Below, in pieces: positions 8,198 through 17,224 of a stretch of DNA of 64,000 nucleotides (position 1 is its first letter; each line of letters starts with the position of its first letter). The position numbers and the translations under genes are program-made. Under the pieces are notes generated by a model, which ran no database searches, was not told where the DNA came from, and saw nothing but the letters and a program-made list of their open reading frames with translations. The stretch comes from an uncultured Mobilibacterium sp. (GTDB lineage: Bacteria; Bacillota; Clostridia; Peptostreptococcales; Anaerovoracaceae): positions 1 through 64,000 of the forward strand of contig CAMYCF010000002.1 of the NCBI GenBank assembly GCA_947254375.1, written 5' to 3'.

Positions 8198-9340
8198 ATG
8201 GAATTCAGAGACTTAAAGAAACAATATGAGATCCTTAAAGAACAGATAGACGGGGAAATAGCCGAGGTAATCTCGAGCGGCCGATTCATCGGCGGCGGGA
8301 AGGTGGCGGAGCTGGAAGGCGAGCTCGCCGCATACGTCGGGGTCAAGCACTGCGTCACGTGCGGAAACGGCACGGATGCTCTTGAGCTCTCTTTGATGGC
8401 TATGGGCATCGGAGAAGGCGATGCCGTATTCGTACCCGATTTTACTTTCTTCTCTACAGGAGAAGTCGTTTCTTCGCTCGGAGCAACGCCTGTATTCGTC
8501 GACGTTTTGGAGAACACGTTCAACATCGATGCGAAGTCTTTCGAAGCGGCCGTTGAAGGCGTAGTCAAAGAAGGAAAACTTAAGCCTGCGGTCGTGATGC
8601 CCGTAGACCTGTTCGGCATGCCGGCAGACTATGAGGCTGTCAGGACGGTGGCGAAGAAGTACGGTATAAGGATACTCGAAGATGCCGCGCAGGGATTCGG
8701 AGGCGAGATCAAGGGAACGAAAGCGTGCGCACTCGGAGATATCGCTGCGACGTCGTTCTTCCCGGCAAAGCCGCTCGGGTGCTATGGAGACGGCGGCGCT
8801 ATATTCACAAATAGCGATGAGGAAGCGGAACTCCTCAGGTCTTACTGCGTCCACGGCAAGGGTAAAATGAAATACGACAACGTAAGGATCGGCATGAATT
8901 CGAGGCTCGACGCCATTCAGGCCGGTGTTTTACTGCCGAAACTTAAAGCCCTTGCGGAATACGAGGTAAAAGCCGTCAACGAGGTTGCGGCAAAATACAC
9001 AGCGCTCCTCAAAGACACCGTAAAAACTCCGATCGTGCCGGACGGTTTTACGAGTAGCTGGGCACAGTACACGATAAAACTGAACGACGAAGAGGAAAGA
9101 GACGCGCTGAAAGACGCTCTTAAGGAACAGGGTATACCTTCCATGGTCTACTATCCTAAGCCGATGCACGCGCAGGAAGCATTCACACCGTACATAAAGG
9201 CGGGCGATAGCTTCCCGGTAACGGAAAGGCTCTGCAAAACGGTGCTCTCCCTCCCTATGCATCCGTATATGAGCGATGAGGATATAAATAAGGTAGCCGC
9301 TGCCGTTAGATCCGCACTTGAAAACATCAGGAACAGCTAA
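8198..9340 (+). CDS. wbpE: DegT/DnrJ aminotransferase, WbpE/WlbC type
   Basis: A 380-residue PLP aminotransferase starting MEFRDLKKQYEILKEQI, the usual opening of WbpE/WlbC proteins. The substrate-loop sequence GRFIGGGKVAELE and the Schiff-base lysine K191 in TSFFPAKPLGCYGDGG are present. It would convert the 3-keto product of the preceding dehydrogenase to UDP-GlcNAc(3NH2)A, with glutamate as donor. The ATG at 8198 is preferred because of TAGGAGAAAG just upstream; the longer frame back to 8126 overlaps the previous gene and has no ribosome site. It is the second DegT-family gene in the operon and clearly distinct from the first. Confidence 0.87.
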   Translation: MEFRDLKKQYEILKEQIDGEIAEVISSGRFIGGGKVAELEGELAAYVGVKHCVTCGNGTDALELSLMAMGIGEGDAVFVPDFTFFSTGEVVSSLGATPVFVDVLENTFNIDAKSFEAAVEGVVKEGKLKPAVVMPVDLFGMPADYEAVRTVAKKYGIRILEDAAQGFGGEIKGTKACALGDIAATSFFPAKPLGCYGDGGAIFTNSDEEAELLRSYCVHGKGKMKYDNVRIGMNSRLDAIQAGVLLPKLKALAEYEVKAVNEVAAKYTALLKDTVKTPIVPDGFTSSWAQYTIKLNDEEERDALKDALKEQGIPSMVYYPKPMHAQEAFTPYIKAGDSFPVTERLCKTVLSLPMHPYMSDEDINKVAAAVRSALENIRNS

Positions 9341-9381
9341 AGGCTTCCTTCGACTGCTTTTGAGAGATCCGGTGAAAGTAT

Positions 9382-10671
9382 ATGACTGAAACACAACCGA
9401 GCGTTCGTGAAAAGTTGCGAAAATTGTATGAAAAGGGGCTTGTCCATATCATGGGCGCAACTTTCCTTAACAAGGTCTTTGCGTTCGTGGGCAACGTGTT
9501 TGTCGTGAGGATACTGACGAAGACTGAGTACGGTATCTTCGGATATACGGACAACTTTCTCGCGCTGTTTATATCCTTGAACGGACTCGGCATGGCGCAG
9601 GCCATGATGCAGTACTGCTCCGAGAAGAGATCGACGGAAGAGAGGAAAAAGTACACTCGCTACGCTTTTTTGTTCGGCGTCGGATTCAACTTGATCGTAT
9701 TCGTTATGGTGTTGCTTTGTGCGATGTTCGCACCGCTTAAGATCAGCGCAGCGAGACCATACCTGATGCTGTTCTCGTTCTATCCCGTACTGTATTATGT
9801 AGACACATTTTACTGCATGCTTACAAGGTGCAGGCGCGACAACCGGGAATATGCTAAAATAGTCAACATCAATGCTTTTCTCTACATGGTTGGTGAGATC
9901 GTGGGAGCGTATTGCATAGAAGCGTACGGGGTCATACTGGCAATATACATCGCGGAGCTCGGCGCATCATTTGTAGGAATGAGGTACGAGAAAGTAAGCG
10001 TCGTACTGGATGCCGGACAGCTCACGAGATCTCAGAAGAAATCGATGATCAAATACGCAGGGTTTTCATGCGTCAACACGTTGATATCGAATCTGTTGGT
10101 CATCATGGATATATTCCTGATCGGGTACATAATCGCCGATCCGGTATCAGTTGCGTCATATAAAGTCGGAGCGACGATCCCGAATGTTATGATCGTTTTC
10201 CCGACGAGCATGATGATGTTCGTATACCCGTATTTTGCCGAACACAACACGGATAAAGAGTGGTTTATCAAAAATGCGAAGAAACTTTTTTTATACACCG
10301 GGATCGTAAATCTTATCCTATCGGCGTTGCTTTTCATATGTGCACCGCTGATAATAAAAATTTTATGGGGACAAAAATATATGTCCTCTCTGACCGTATT
10401 TAGGATATTGTCGATAAACTATTTCATCTCGGCGACATTCCGTGTAAATGCGAGTAGCCTGCTGGCCACACTGAGAAAGGTAAACCTGAATTTTTACATA
10501 AATCTTATAGCGGGTACGAGCAACATAATTTTGGTAGCGGTAATGATAAAGTCGTTTGGGCTTATAGGAGCACCTATCGCGACATGTATGGTAGTGGTCA
10601 TAACCACACTGATGTTGTTGCCTATACTTTTGAGGAGTATGAACGATATAGGGAAAGAATGCATTGAGTAA
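9382..10671 (+). CDS. polysaccharide flippase (Wzx-like, MOP superfamily)
   Basis: A 429-residue integral membrane protein with about 12 predicted helices. The N-terminus TFLNKVFAFVGNVFVVRILT and the following YGIFGYTDNFLALFISL are typical of oligosaccharide flippases. It should turn the undecaprenyl-linked repeat unit to the outer face of the membrane. It sits after the nucleotide-sugar genes and before the LCP and polymerase-like genes, as expected for a Wzx/Wzy-dependent locus. Confidence 0.85.
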   Translation: MTETQPSVREKLRKLYEKGLVHIMGATFLNKVFAFVGNVFVVRILTKTEYGIFGYTDNFLALFISLNGLGMAQAMMQYCSEKRSTEERKKYTRYAFLFGVGFNLIVFVMVLLCAMFAPLKISAARPYLMLFSFYPVLYYVDTFYCMLTRCRRDNREYAKIVNINAFLYMVGEIVGAYCIEAYGVILAIYIAELGASFVGMRYEKVSVVLDAGQLTRSQKKSMIKYAGFSCVNTLISNLLVIMDIFLIGYIIADPVSVASYKVGATIPNVMIVFPTSMMMFVYPYFAEHNTDKEWFIKNAKKLFLYTGIVNLILSALLFICAPLIIKILWGQKYMSSLTVFRILSINYFISATFRVNASSLLATLRKVNLNFYINLIAGTSNIILVAVMIKSFGLIGAPIATCMVVVITTLMLLPILLRSMNDIGKECIE

Positions 10672-10685
10672 TTGTGAGGAGTAAA

Positions 10686-11894
10686 ATGAAACTTACCAAA
10701 AGATCAAAAGGCGAACAAAAATCTTCGGTAAATGAAGAAAGGATGGCACGGATACGTGCCAGAAAGGCGTCCAAGCTGAATAAGTTTTCGAAGTTTTGGG
10801 CAATAATATATATTCTTACCCTGCTGGCTTTCGAATTTGTCATGCTTATGCTCGACGTTATTCCGGTGAAGATCCTGTTGATCGCATTTGTTGTGCTGAT
10901 TGTGATAAGCGTTGTGATCTTCCTTCAGCTATTCCTCGACAACATCAAGAGGAAGTCAAAGATAATAGCCCTGATCATCAGCATGCTGTTGATGGTTATC
11001 TACGGTCTTTTCACCTTCTACGCGTTCGGCACCATGTCTTTTCTGAACAAGGTAACTACGGGCGGCAGGAATGAGAAAGCCGCGGCCGTTACAAGGGAAC
11101 CGTTCAATGTTTACATAAGCGGTATCGATAAGGACGGAAGTATCAAGACCGAAGGTCTGAGCGATGTAAACATGCTTCTCACGGTAAATCCTAAGACAGG
11201 GAAAGTGCTCCTGACATCGATCCCGAGGGACTACTACGTTCAATTTACTGATGGCCATTACGAGAAACTGACTCATACCGGTGCGGTAGGTATCGATGAG
11301 ACGGTAAAAACGGCGGAGAATCTGCTCGACACAGATATCAATTACTACATAAAAGTAAACTTCAGTACGCTCACGGGTCTGGTCAACGCGATCGGCGGTA
11401 TAACCGTAGATTCCACGGAGGACTTTTACGGAATGCCGTTCAACGGAACGCAACACCATTTCGTAAAAGGGGAAAACAAGCTTGACGGCGGAGATGCTCT
11501 GATATTTGCCAGGACGAGGATGGCCTTTTCAGACGGAGACAATACACGTATAGGCAATCAACAGCTCGTCGCCGAGGCAATATTGAAAAAGATGACCGGA
11601 TCTGCGACACTGCTACTCAAATATGATAAGATCCTCGATGCGATAGCACCGTACATGGAGACGAATTTTACAAAACACGAAATTAAGTCGCTGATAAAAA
11701 TGCAGTTGGCAAGACAAGTAGACTGGCAGTACGAAACATACAAACTGACGGGTCACGATGATAATGTCGGCGGCGCATATGTAATGGATCAGGATGAAGC
11801 AAGTGTACAGGAAGCCAGGGATAAAATAGAGGAAGTCTTGGCAGATGAACCGGAGAAAAACAATACCGGTAGCAAGCATAAATCGAAAGAGTGA
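10686..11894 (+). CDS. LytR-CpsA-Psr (LCP) family glycopolymer ligase
   Basis: A 402-residue membrane-anchored protein. A basic cytoplasmic start is followed by two to three hydrophobic segments (residues about 35-105), then the extracellular LCP domain. That domain has FNVYISGIDKDG, DVNMLLTVNPKTGKVLLTSI, the IPRDYYV motif and FARTRMAFSDGDNTRIGNQQ, including the conserved arginines that bind the lipid pyrophosphate. LCP enzymes move finished polymers from undecaprenyl pyrophosphate to peptidoglycan. The ATG at 10686 is chosen because GAGGAG lies 4 bases upstream. Its place in the operon suggests it attaches this polysaccharide to the wall. Confidence 0.9.
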   Translation: MKLTKRSKGEQKSSVNEERMARIRARKASKLNKFSKFWAIIYILTLLAFEFVMLMLDVIPVKILLIAFVVLIVISVVIFLQLFLDNIKRKSKIIALIISMLLMVIYGLFTFYAFGTMSFLNKVTTGGRNEKAAAVTREPFNVYISGIDKDGSIKTEGLSDVNMLLTVNPKTGKVLLTSIPRDYYVQFTDGHYEKLTHTGAVGIDETVKTAENLLDTDINYYIKVNFSTLTGLVNAIGGITVDSTEDFYGMPFNGTQHHFVKGENKLDGGDALIFARTRMAFSDGDNTRIGNQQLVAEAILKKMTGSATLLLKYDKILDAIAPYMETNFTKHEIKSLIKMQLARQVDWQYETYKLTGHDDNVGGAYVMDQDEASVQEARDKIEEVLADEPEKNNTGSKHKSKE

Positions 11895-11904
11895 TTGGAA
11901 AGTG

Positions 11905-12786
11905 ATGCAAATGAATTCCGATACAAAACAAAACATAAATGAGGAAGAATCGTTCGATACATACCCGGAAGCACAAATGGTGCAGGAAGTCGAACTTGAC
12001 ATACTGACGAAATTCGCCGAAGCCTGCGACAAACTCGGGCTCACATATTTCCTCGACGGCGGCACTCTGCTGGGCGCAGTCCGTCACGAAGGGTTCATAC
12101 CGTGGGATGATGATGTTGACGTTGGGATGCCGAGAAAGGATTACGAAGAGTTTCTGAAACACGGGCAGGTGCTTCTGGGAGACGACTACTTCCTGCAGAC
12201 CACAAAGACAGATCCTGCTTATCCCGGGCTGTTTGCGAAGATAAGGAAAAACGGGACTAGGTTTATCGAGTGGAACCAGAGGAATCTGAAGATGAATAAG
12301 GGGATATACATAGACATATTCCCATACGATAAACTGCCTATGGAAGGTCGTCGTGAATATGCCGATGCTATGAGAAAGCTGACCAAGCAGTATCTTATAC
12401 GGAGCATCCCGGATAGGTGTGCACACAATGACGGTACGCTGAAGTGGTGGGTAATAGCGATAGCCAGAAGACTTGAGCATTATGTCTACTGCTTACGCTC
12501 AAAAAAGAAGTTGGCAGAAAAGATAGATCGCGAGTTTGTAAAATACAACGACGAAGAGTTTGAAGAGGATTACTGCACATGTCACGCATTTCTTTATCCG
12601 ATATGGCTCAGGGAGAGCATGATATATCCGGTGAAGAAGATAGGATTTTGCGGGAAGGAATTTTCCGCCCCTATAGATCATGATACGTATCTGAAAGAAA
12701 TGTACGGCGACTATATGAAGATCCCGCCGAAAGAAGAACGTATCGGGCACAGACCCGTTGACATCTATATAGGAGAATCGGAATGA
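11905..12786 (+). CDS. LicD family phosphotransferase
   Basis: A 293-residue protein with the LicD/fukutin nucleotidyltransferase-like core: YFLDGGTLLGAVRHEGFIPW is followed by the Asp-rich DDDVDVGMPRKDY metal-binding stretch. LicD proteins transfer phosphocholine or similar phospho-groups onto cell-surface glycans. This fits with the GW/WYY repeat proteins at both ends of this part of the window, since choline-binding modules recognise such groups, but the transferred group here is an inference. The stop overlaps the start of the next gene in an ATGA arrangement. The start codon is ATG, with GTG one codon upstream as the alternative. Confidence 0.82.
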   Translation: MQMNSDTKQNINEEESFDTYPEAQMVQEVELDILTKFAEACDKLGLTYFLDGGTLLGAVRHEGFIPWDDDVDVGMPRKDYEEFLKHGQVLLGDDYFLQTTKTDPAYPGLFAKIRKNGTRFIEWNQRNLKMNKGIYIDIFPYDKLPMEGRREYADAMRKLTKQYLIRSIPDRCAHNDGTLKWWVIAIARRLEHYVYCLRSKKKLAEKIDREFVKYNDEEFEEDYCTCHAFLYPIWLRESMIYPVKKIGFCGKEFSAPIDHDTYLKEMYGDYMKIPPKEERIGHRPVDIYIGESE

Positions 12787-14312
12787 ACGAAAGTAAAACA
12801 TCGGAGTTTATTTTATCGAGGTTGCTTAATAAATATATTGACTTTTACAACAGAGTTACATGTAAAGTTATAAAGCGGAAATTCGGCAATGCGTTTACCG
12901 TGGCATTGACCGCAGTTACAATGTTCCTTTTTTCGCTGTGGTATATATATGAGATAGAAGGCGTTCTTTTCATACAAAAACCCATGTATAAAGCGTTCTT
13001 ATATATCGCCATGATGTTGGTTGCATTTCTGATGACTCAATCAATGCCTGAACCTGGTACCGGGATCGTTTGGAAAAAATCATTCCTTATACCCGCGCTG
13101 TTCATATTGGTGTCGTATTTTCTGACAGGTATATTCAAAGGTGCACACGAACAAATGATGTGGATAGCTATTTACTTGCTGTTCTTCATCCCTTTTATGA
13201 GCCGGATAGCGGATCGTGATAACAGACGGGTGTTCATTCATAACATGTCCGTCGGCATTGTAATATTTGCAGTTGCACTGATGATCGTAAGCATTGCGGT
13301 CGCGCCGTATGCATCCATGGTTGACTACAATTACAAAAAATACGTATCCGTGAGATATGCTTCGATTTACTGTAACCCCGGTGTAGTGGGGTATTTTACG
13401 GCAGTGATCTCAGTTGCAGCCGCATATCTTATCATAGAGCAGGTACACGACAGATATCTGCGTGCAGAGAAAAAACTCACCATTAAGGACGGGCTCCTTC
13501 TGTTGCTTTATACCTTCTGCCTTGCGGGCGCTTGGTATATGATGTTCATGACACAGACGAGGAGCGTCATGATCGGTTTTTTCGCGAGCGGAATTTTTGA
13601 GGTCATCATGCTTATGAAGTGTCTTGTCTCCGTGCATGCTAAGCTCAAAAATATCATTGTAGCTACCATGATCGTCGTGGTGTCGGTCGCATCGGCATAT
13701 AAGTTCACCGATGTAATATTGCAGAAGAATTTAAGATTTCTTGGTGTAGACGCTCATTATACGGCAATAGAGCTTATGTTTACCAGGACTGCTGACACCC
13801 TGCATATATCCGCGGCAGAAGAGGCAGAACGTGTCGAAGTACAGGGCATGCCTGAGCATTTGTCCCTTAGCCAGAGAGAGGTGTGGGCTAAGCTCGACTT
13901 ACTGACTACGCACAGGATATATATATGGTACACTTATGCGCACCATTTGGGCATCTTGGGTCACACGGAAAGGAAATTCTCATTGCCGGGATACCCGCGC
14001 AATCTGACACTGCAGTCGCACAACGTCATACTTGAGTTGGCCTTCAAAGGCGGGATATTTGCGGGAGTCGGTATACTGGTGATCGGATTCATGAGTTTCC
14101 TATATTCATTAAAATTGCTGTTTACGAGAAAGTATGACATGACCCTTACAATGCCTGCGATGCTGACGATGCTGTACATACCGATAGCTATGTTCATAAC
14201 TATAAACAACGGTCTTACGTATCCTGTATCATTCTTTTACTACCTGATGTTAGGCGCATTTTTCACGAAAGTAAGAGAAAACGGCAACTGCCGCGAGGCA
14301 AATCAGGAGTAA
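12783..14312 (+). CDS. multi-pass membrane protein, probable O-antigen polymerase/ligase (Wzy-like)
   Basis: A 509-residue polytopic protein with about 11-12 predicted transmembrane segments and one large extracytoplasmic loop (residues about 330-400). The loop is rich in charged and aromatic residues and is followed by GYPRNLTLQSHNVILELAFKGG-like sequence (the SHN-x-x-LE pattern of the Wzy_C/WaaL family). The distribution matches Wzy polymerases, which vary widely in sequence. Its place after the flippase and LCP genes supports a role in polymerising the repeat unit. Translation is coupled to licD by overlap. Confidence 0.7.
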   Translation: MNESKTSEFILSRLLNKYIDFYNRVTCKVIKRKFGNAFTVALTAVTMFLFSLWYIYEIEGVLFIQKPMYKAFLYIAMMLVAFLMTQSMPEPGTGIVWKKSFLIPALFILVSYFLTGIFKGAHEQMMWIAIYLLFFIPFMSRIADRDNRRVFIHNMSVGIVIFAVALMIVSIAVAPYASMVDYNYKKYVSVRYASIYCNPGVVGYFTAVISVAAAYLIIEQVHDRYLRAEKKLTIKDGLLLLLYTFCLAGAWYMMFMTQTRSVMIGFFASGIFEVIMLMKCLVSVHAKLKNIIVATMIVVVSVASAYKFTDVILQKNLRFLGVDAHYTAIELMFTRTADTLHISAAEEAERVEVQGMPEHLSLSQREVWAKLDLLTTHRIYIWYTYAHHLGILGHTERKFSLPGYPRNLTLQSHNVILELAFKGGIFAGVGILVIGFMSFLYSLKLLFTRKYDMTLTMPAMLTMLYIPIAMFITINNGLTYPVSFFYYLMLGAFFTKVRENGNCREANQE

Positions 14313-14315
14313 GGT

Positions 14316-15425
14316 ATGAAGATTTTAGTAGCCGTCGTTGATTATCCCGACGATAAAGGGAATAAGAGCATGTACTACGTTCATTCCCGTAACCTGTATT
14401 ATGCAAAAAACGGCATAGAAACCGTCGTCCTCAATTTTGGTGCTGACCGCGATTATATGATCGACGGGATAAAAGTGATAACGCTCGACACATACTACAG
14501 GGAAAAAGTGGATTTTGATCTGCTTGTGTGCCATGCGCCGAATGTAAGGAATCACCATAAGTTCATAAAAAAGGAAAGGGGCAGGTTCCCCCAAATAATC
14601 TGCGTGTTCCACGGACATGAGGTGCTGTATACGGACAGATACTATCCCGCCCCGTTCAGCTTTTTCCGTTCGCACACGTATGGCCTGAAAAGAAATATAC
14701 ACAAGGTGTACGATCGCTTTAAGATCAGCGTTTGGAAAAAAGAGTTCAGGCGGTACAAGGACAGATACAGGTTCATATTCGTGAGCCAATGGATGTACGA
14801 TCAATTCCGGAATTGCTTCGGCGTAAGGTATGAAGAATTCAGGGACATCTCGAGCGTGATCTCAAACAGCATCGGAGAGTATTTCGAGAAACACAAATAT
14901 TCGCCGACCGAGAATGAATACGACTTTATAACGATAAGGAGCAATCTCGACGAACCGAAGTACGGCGTTGATATAGTTGTCGATATAGCAAGGGCGAACC
15001 CGGAGTACAGCTTCCTGCTCATCGGGCGGGGAAAGATCTTCGAACATATAGAAAAGCCCGAAAACCTTCATTGGATAAATGAGAAAATGTCGCATGACAG
15101 ATTGTGCGGATATATAGATCGCAGTACCGCGGCGCTGATGCCGACCAGACTCGACGCGCAGGGACTGATGGCATGTGAATTGGCGGCTTATGGCATCCCG
15201 CTGATCACGTCTGACATAGACATCAATCGCGAGGTACTGTCGGACTGCGGAAGAGCATTTTTCATAGACAACGATGATGCCGCAAAAAGTTTCGCCGCTA
15301 TAACGGCAGGCACGGATCTTACCGATAAAAAATACAGGTTCGAGTGGAAAAGATTTTACGCTGAAAATACGATATATAAAGAGATAGACTTTATAAAAAA
15401 TCTCATAGCCGACGATGAGCAGTGA
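14316..15425 (+). CDS. glycosyltransferase (GT4-like, GT-B fold)
   Basis: A 369-residue cytoplasmic glycosyltransferase. The N-terminal acceptor half begins KILVAVVDYPDDKGNKSMYY. The C-terminal donor half has DFITIRSNLDEPKYGVDIV, a YSFLLIGRG strand and a LMPTRLDAQGLMACELAAYG segment with the conserved glutamate. It is the last gene of the polysaccharide operon, with GGAG 8 bases before the ATG and a terminator 20 bases after the stop. The linkage it makes cannot be inferred. Confidence 0.75.
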   Translation: MKILVAVVDYPDDKGNKSMYYVHSRNLYYAKNGIETVVLNFGADRDYMIDGIKVITLDTYYREKVDFDLLVCHAPNVRNHHKFIKKERGRFPQIICVFHGHEVLYTDRYYPAPFSFFRSHTYGLKRNIHKVYDRFKISVWKKEFRRYKDRYRFIFVSQWMYDQFRNCFGVRYEEFRDISSVISNSIGEYFEKHKYSPTENEYDFITIRSNLDEPKYGVDIVVDIARANPEYSFLLIGRGKIFEHIEKPENLHWINEKMSHDRLCGYIDRSTAALMPTRLDAQGLMACELAAYGIPLITSDIDINREVLSDCGRAFFIDNDDAAKSFAAITAGTDLTDKKYRFEWKRFYAENTIYKEIDFIKNLIADDEQ

Positions 15426-15443
15426 TTGCCTTTGTCACATAGA

Positions 15444-15492
15444 GCGCCCGGCAGACCTGATGTACAAACATCAGTATGAGGGGCGTTTTTTG
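15444..15492 (+). terminator. terminator of the polysaccharide operon
   Basis: An outer stem GCGCCC / GGGGCG encloses an inner hairpin (CTGATG, loop TACAAA, CATCAG) and is followed by six Ts at 15486-15491. It lies 18 bases after the last glycosyltransferase. Confidence 0.85.
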
Positions 15493-15561
15493 TTTTCTTT
15501 CAATTACTTTCCTGCCTCCACGCCTTGGGTGATGGGCGTGTACCCATTGATATCGCCTTAA

Positions 15562-15590
15562 TTGAAAATGCCGCGGAAGTGTAGTAAAAT
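15562..15590 (+). promoter_or_regulatory. promoter of the candidate structured RNA
   Basis: -35 TTGAAA (15562-15567) and -10 TAAAAT (15585-15590) are 17 bases apart, which predicts a start near 15597, at the edge of the structured region. Confidence 0.65.
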
Positions 15591-15596
15591 TAGCGT

Positions 15597-15781
15597 TGAA
15601 ATCATGATGCAATCATGTTCGTGGCTGAAAGTCCATGCCAGTTGCGGGCGAAGGGATCCACGTAAGCCGTACGCGAGAGGCGGCGGTGATCATGGCGCAG
15701 TTTAGAAGTAAGTCCTCCGGGAAACCCGGGTCAAGGCGGATGTGGGGTCAAAGGCCAGGTCGAGTGGTTGTATCATTTTTT
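15597..15781 (+). ncRNA. candidate structured non-coding RNA, class unknown
   Basis: The about 185-base segment behind the promoter is closed by a long-range stem. TGATGCAATCA (15605-15615) pairs along its whole length with TGGTTGTATCA (15765-15775), with two G-U pairs, and six Ts follow at 15776-15781. Inside, CCATG (15632-15636) pairs with CATGG (15691-15695), enclosing a GCCG/CGGC hairpin. CCGGG-AAA-CCCGG forms another hairpin at 15717-15729. This has the shape of a stand-alone RNA such as 6S or a raiA-type motif, but I recognise neither from the primary sequence, and the RNase P hallmarks are absent. A reading frame across it looks spurious. Confidence 0.6.
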
Positions 15782-15932
15782 CATTTAAGTGGAAATACGG
15801 CGAACGCCTGTAGCGTGCGGCTCGGTGCCCGGAAGTCCGGCAACTGGCGGAGGACGATGCCGCGTGCGGCGATGATGAGATCTGCGGGCGGTTCGGCAAC
15901 TCAAATAAAACTCTAAAAGAAAGGGCAAAGCC
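15782..15932 (+). other. leader between the candidate RNA and the malic enzyme gene
   Basis: These 151 bases hold several short hairpins, including GGCG-AAC-GCC near 15800 and CCGGA-AG-TCCGG near 15829, and a purine-rich ribosome site before the malic enzyme. No riboswitch class is recognised. If the RNA upstream reads through its U-run, this would be its extension. Confidence 0.4.
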
Positions 15933-17102
15933 TTGGATATCAAAGAAGAAGCACTGCTTAAACACCGCGAATGGCGCGGGAAACTGGAAGTCGAAGTAAA
16001 AGCCGAACTCGAGACGGATCACGATCTTGCGATCGCGTACACTCCGGGAGTCGCGGCCCCGTGCCTCGAAATACAGAAGGACGAATCACTCGCCTACGAT
16101 TACACGGGCAAGGGCAACCTCGTAGCCGTCGTGACGGACGGTACCGCCGTCCTCGGCCTCGGAAATATCGGACCGAGTGCGGGCATGCCGGTAATGGAGG
16201 GCAAATGCGCTCTTTTCAAAAGGTTCGCAGGCGTCAACGCCATACCGATCTGCGTCGACTCCGAAGATGTCGATGAGATCGTCGACGTAGTAGCTAAGAT
16301 ATCGAAAAGCTTCGGCGGCATAAACCTCGAGGACATAAGCGCGCCGAGGTGCTTTGAAATAGAGAAGAAGCTGATCGAAAGGTGTGACATCCCGATCTTT
16401 CACGACGATCAGCACGGCACGGCCATAATAACGGCGGCCGGGATCATAAACGCAGTCAGGGCGACGAAGAGGCGCAGAGGCGACCTTCGGATAGTCATAA
16501 ACGGTGCCGGAGCCGCCGGGATATCGATCGCGAAACTCCTCCACAGGATGAGGATCGGCGAAATCATCATCTGCGACAGCAGGGGCATAATCGAAAAAGG
16601 AAATCCGAGGAACAATCCGGCAAAAGAGGAAGTAGCCGAATTTGCGAATCCTCAGGGTATAAAAGGAAAGTTAGAAGACGCAGTAAAAGGCGCGGACGTT
16701 TTCGTCGGAGTTTCGCAGCCGGGCGTTTTGACCGTCGACATGGTAAAAACCATGTCGAAAGATCCGATCATCTTTGCGATGGCGAATCCGATACCGGAGA
16801 TAATGCCGTACGAGGCGAAGACCGCAGGTGCCGCCGTCGTCGGAACGGGCAGGTCGGACTTCCCGAATCAGGTCAACAATGTTCTGATCTTCCCGGGATT
16901 TTTCAGGGGCCTTCTGAACGCGAGAGCGGTCAGGGTCACCGAGGAGATGAAGATCGCCGCGGCGGAAGCGCTCGCAGCTGTCGTTACGGAAGACGAGATC
17001 GCAGAGGGCAAAGCTCTTCCGGGCGCTTTCGATGAGAGGGTCGCAAAATCGGTCGCAAGGGCGGTAGAGGAAGAAGCCCTTCGCGAAAAAACGCAGGCGT
17101 GA
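15933..17102 (+). CDS. NAD(P)-dependent malic enzyme
   Basis: A 389-residue short-type malic enzyme that decarboxylates malate to pyruvate. It shows AYTPGVAAPCLEI, the TDGTAVLGLGNIGP motif, the metal-binding INLEDISAPRCFEIE and IPIFHDDQHGTA segments, and the NAD(P)-binding VINGAGAAGISIAKLL. The length matches the bacterial short form lacking a C-terminal phosphotransacetylase-like domain. The start is read as TTG at 15933 behind GAAAGGG. A fumarase follows on the same strand, so the pair would link fumarate, malate and pyruvate. Confidence 0.9.
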   Translation: MDIKEEALLKHREWRGKLEVEVKAELETDHDLAIAYTPGVAAPCLEIQKDESLAYDYTGKGNLVAVVTDGTAVLGLGNIGPSAGMPVMEGKCALFKRFAGVNAIPICVDSEDVDEIVDVVAKISKSFGGINLEDISAPRCFEIEKKLIERCDIPIFHDDQHGTAIITAAGIINAVRATKRRRGDLRIVINGAGAAGISIAKLLHRMRIGEIIICDSRGIIEKGNPRNNPAKEEVAEFANPQGIKGKLEDAVKGADVFVGVSQPGVLTVDMVKTMSKDPIIFAMANPIPEIMPYEAKTAGAAVVGTGRSDFPNQVNNVLIFPGFFRGLLNARAVRVTEEMKIAAAEALAAVVTEDEIAEGKALPGAFDERVAKSVARAVEEEALREKTQA

Positions 17103-17224
17103 CAGAGGCCGCGGGGCTGTTGTAAGCTGTAAATGCCCTCCGGGGTGCCGCTAAGCGAAAAACTTGAGAGCCCGTTGGGCTGCCGCAATCTGTATCTGCA
17201 AAAAAACCTGGAACGGAGCAAGAA

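Noticed and set aside
15635..15916. 93-codon ORF over the candidate RNA and the leader
   Set aside because: Very basic, no family resemblance, no ribosome site, and it crosses the U-run and hairpins; more likely chance.
15597..15930. RNase P RNA, from the GAAAGTCCATGC segment
   Set aside because: Only this one segment resembles the conserved region; the partner ACAGAA segment and other core motifs are missing, and the predicted RNA ends at about 15781, too short for RNase P.
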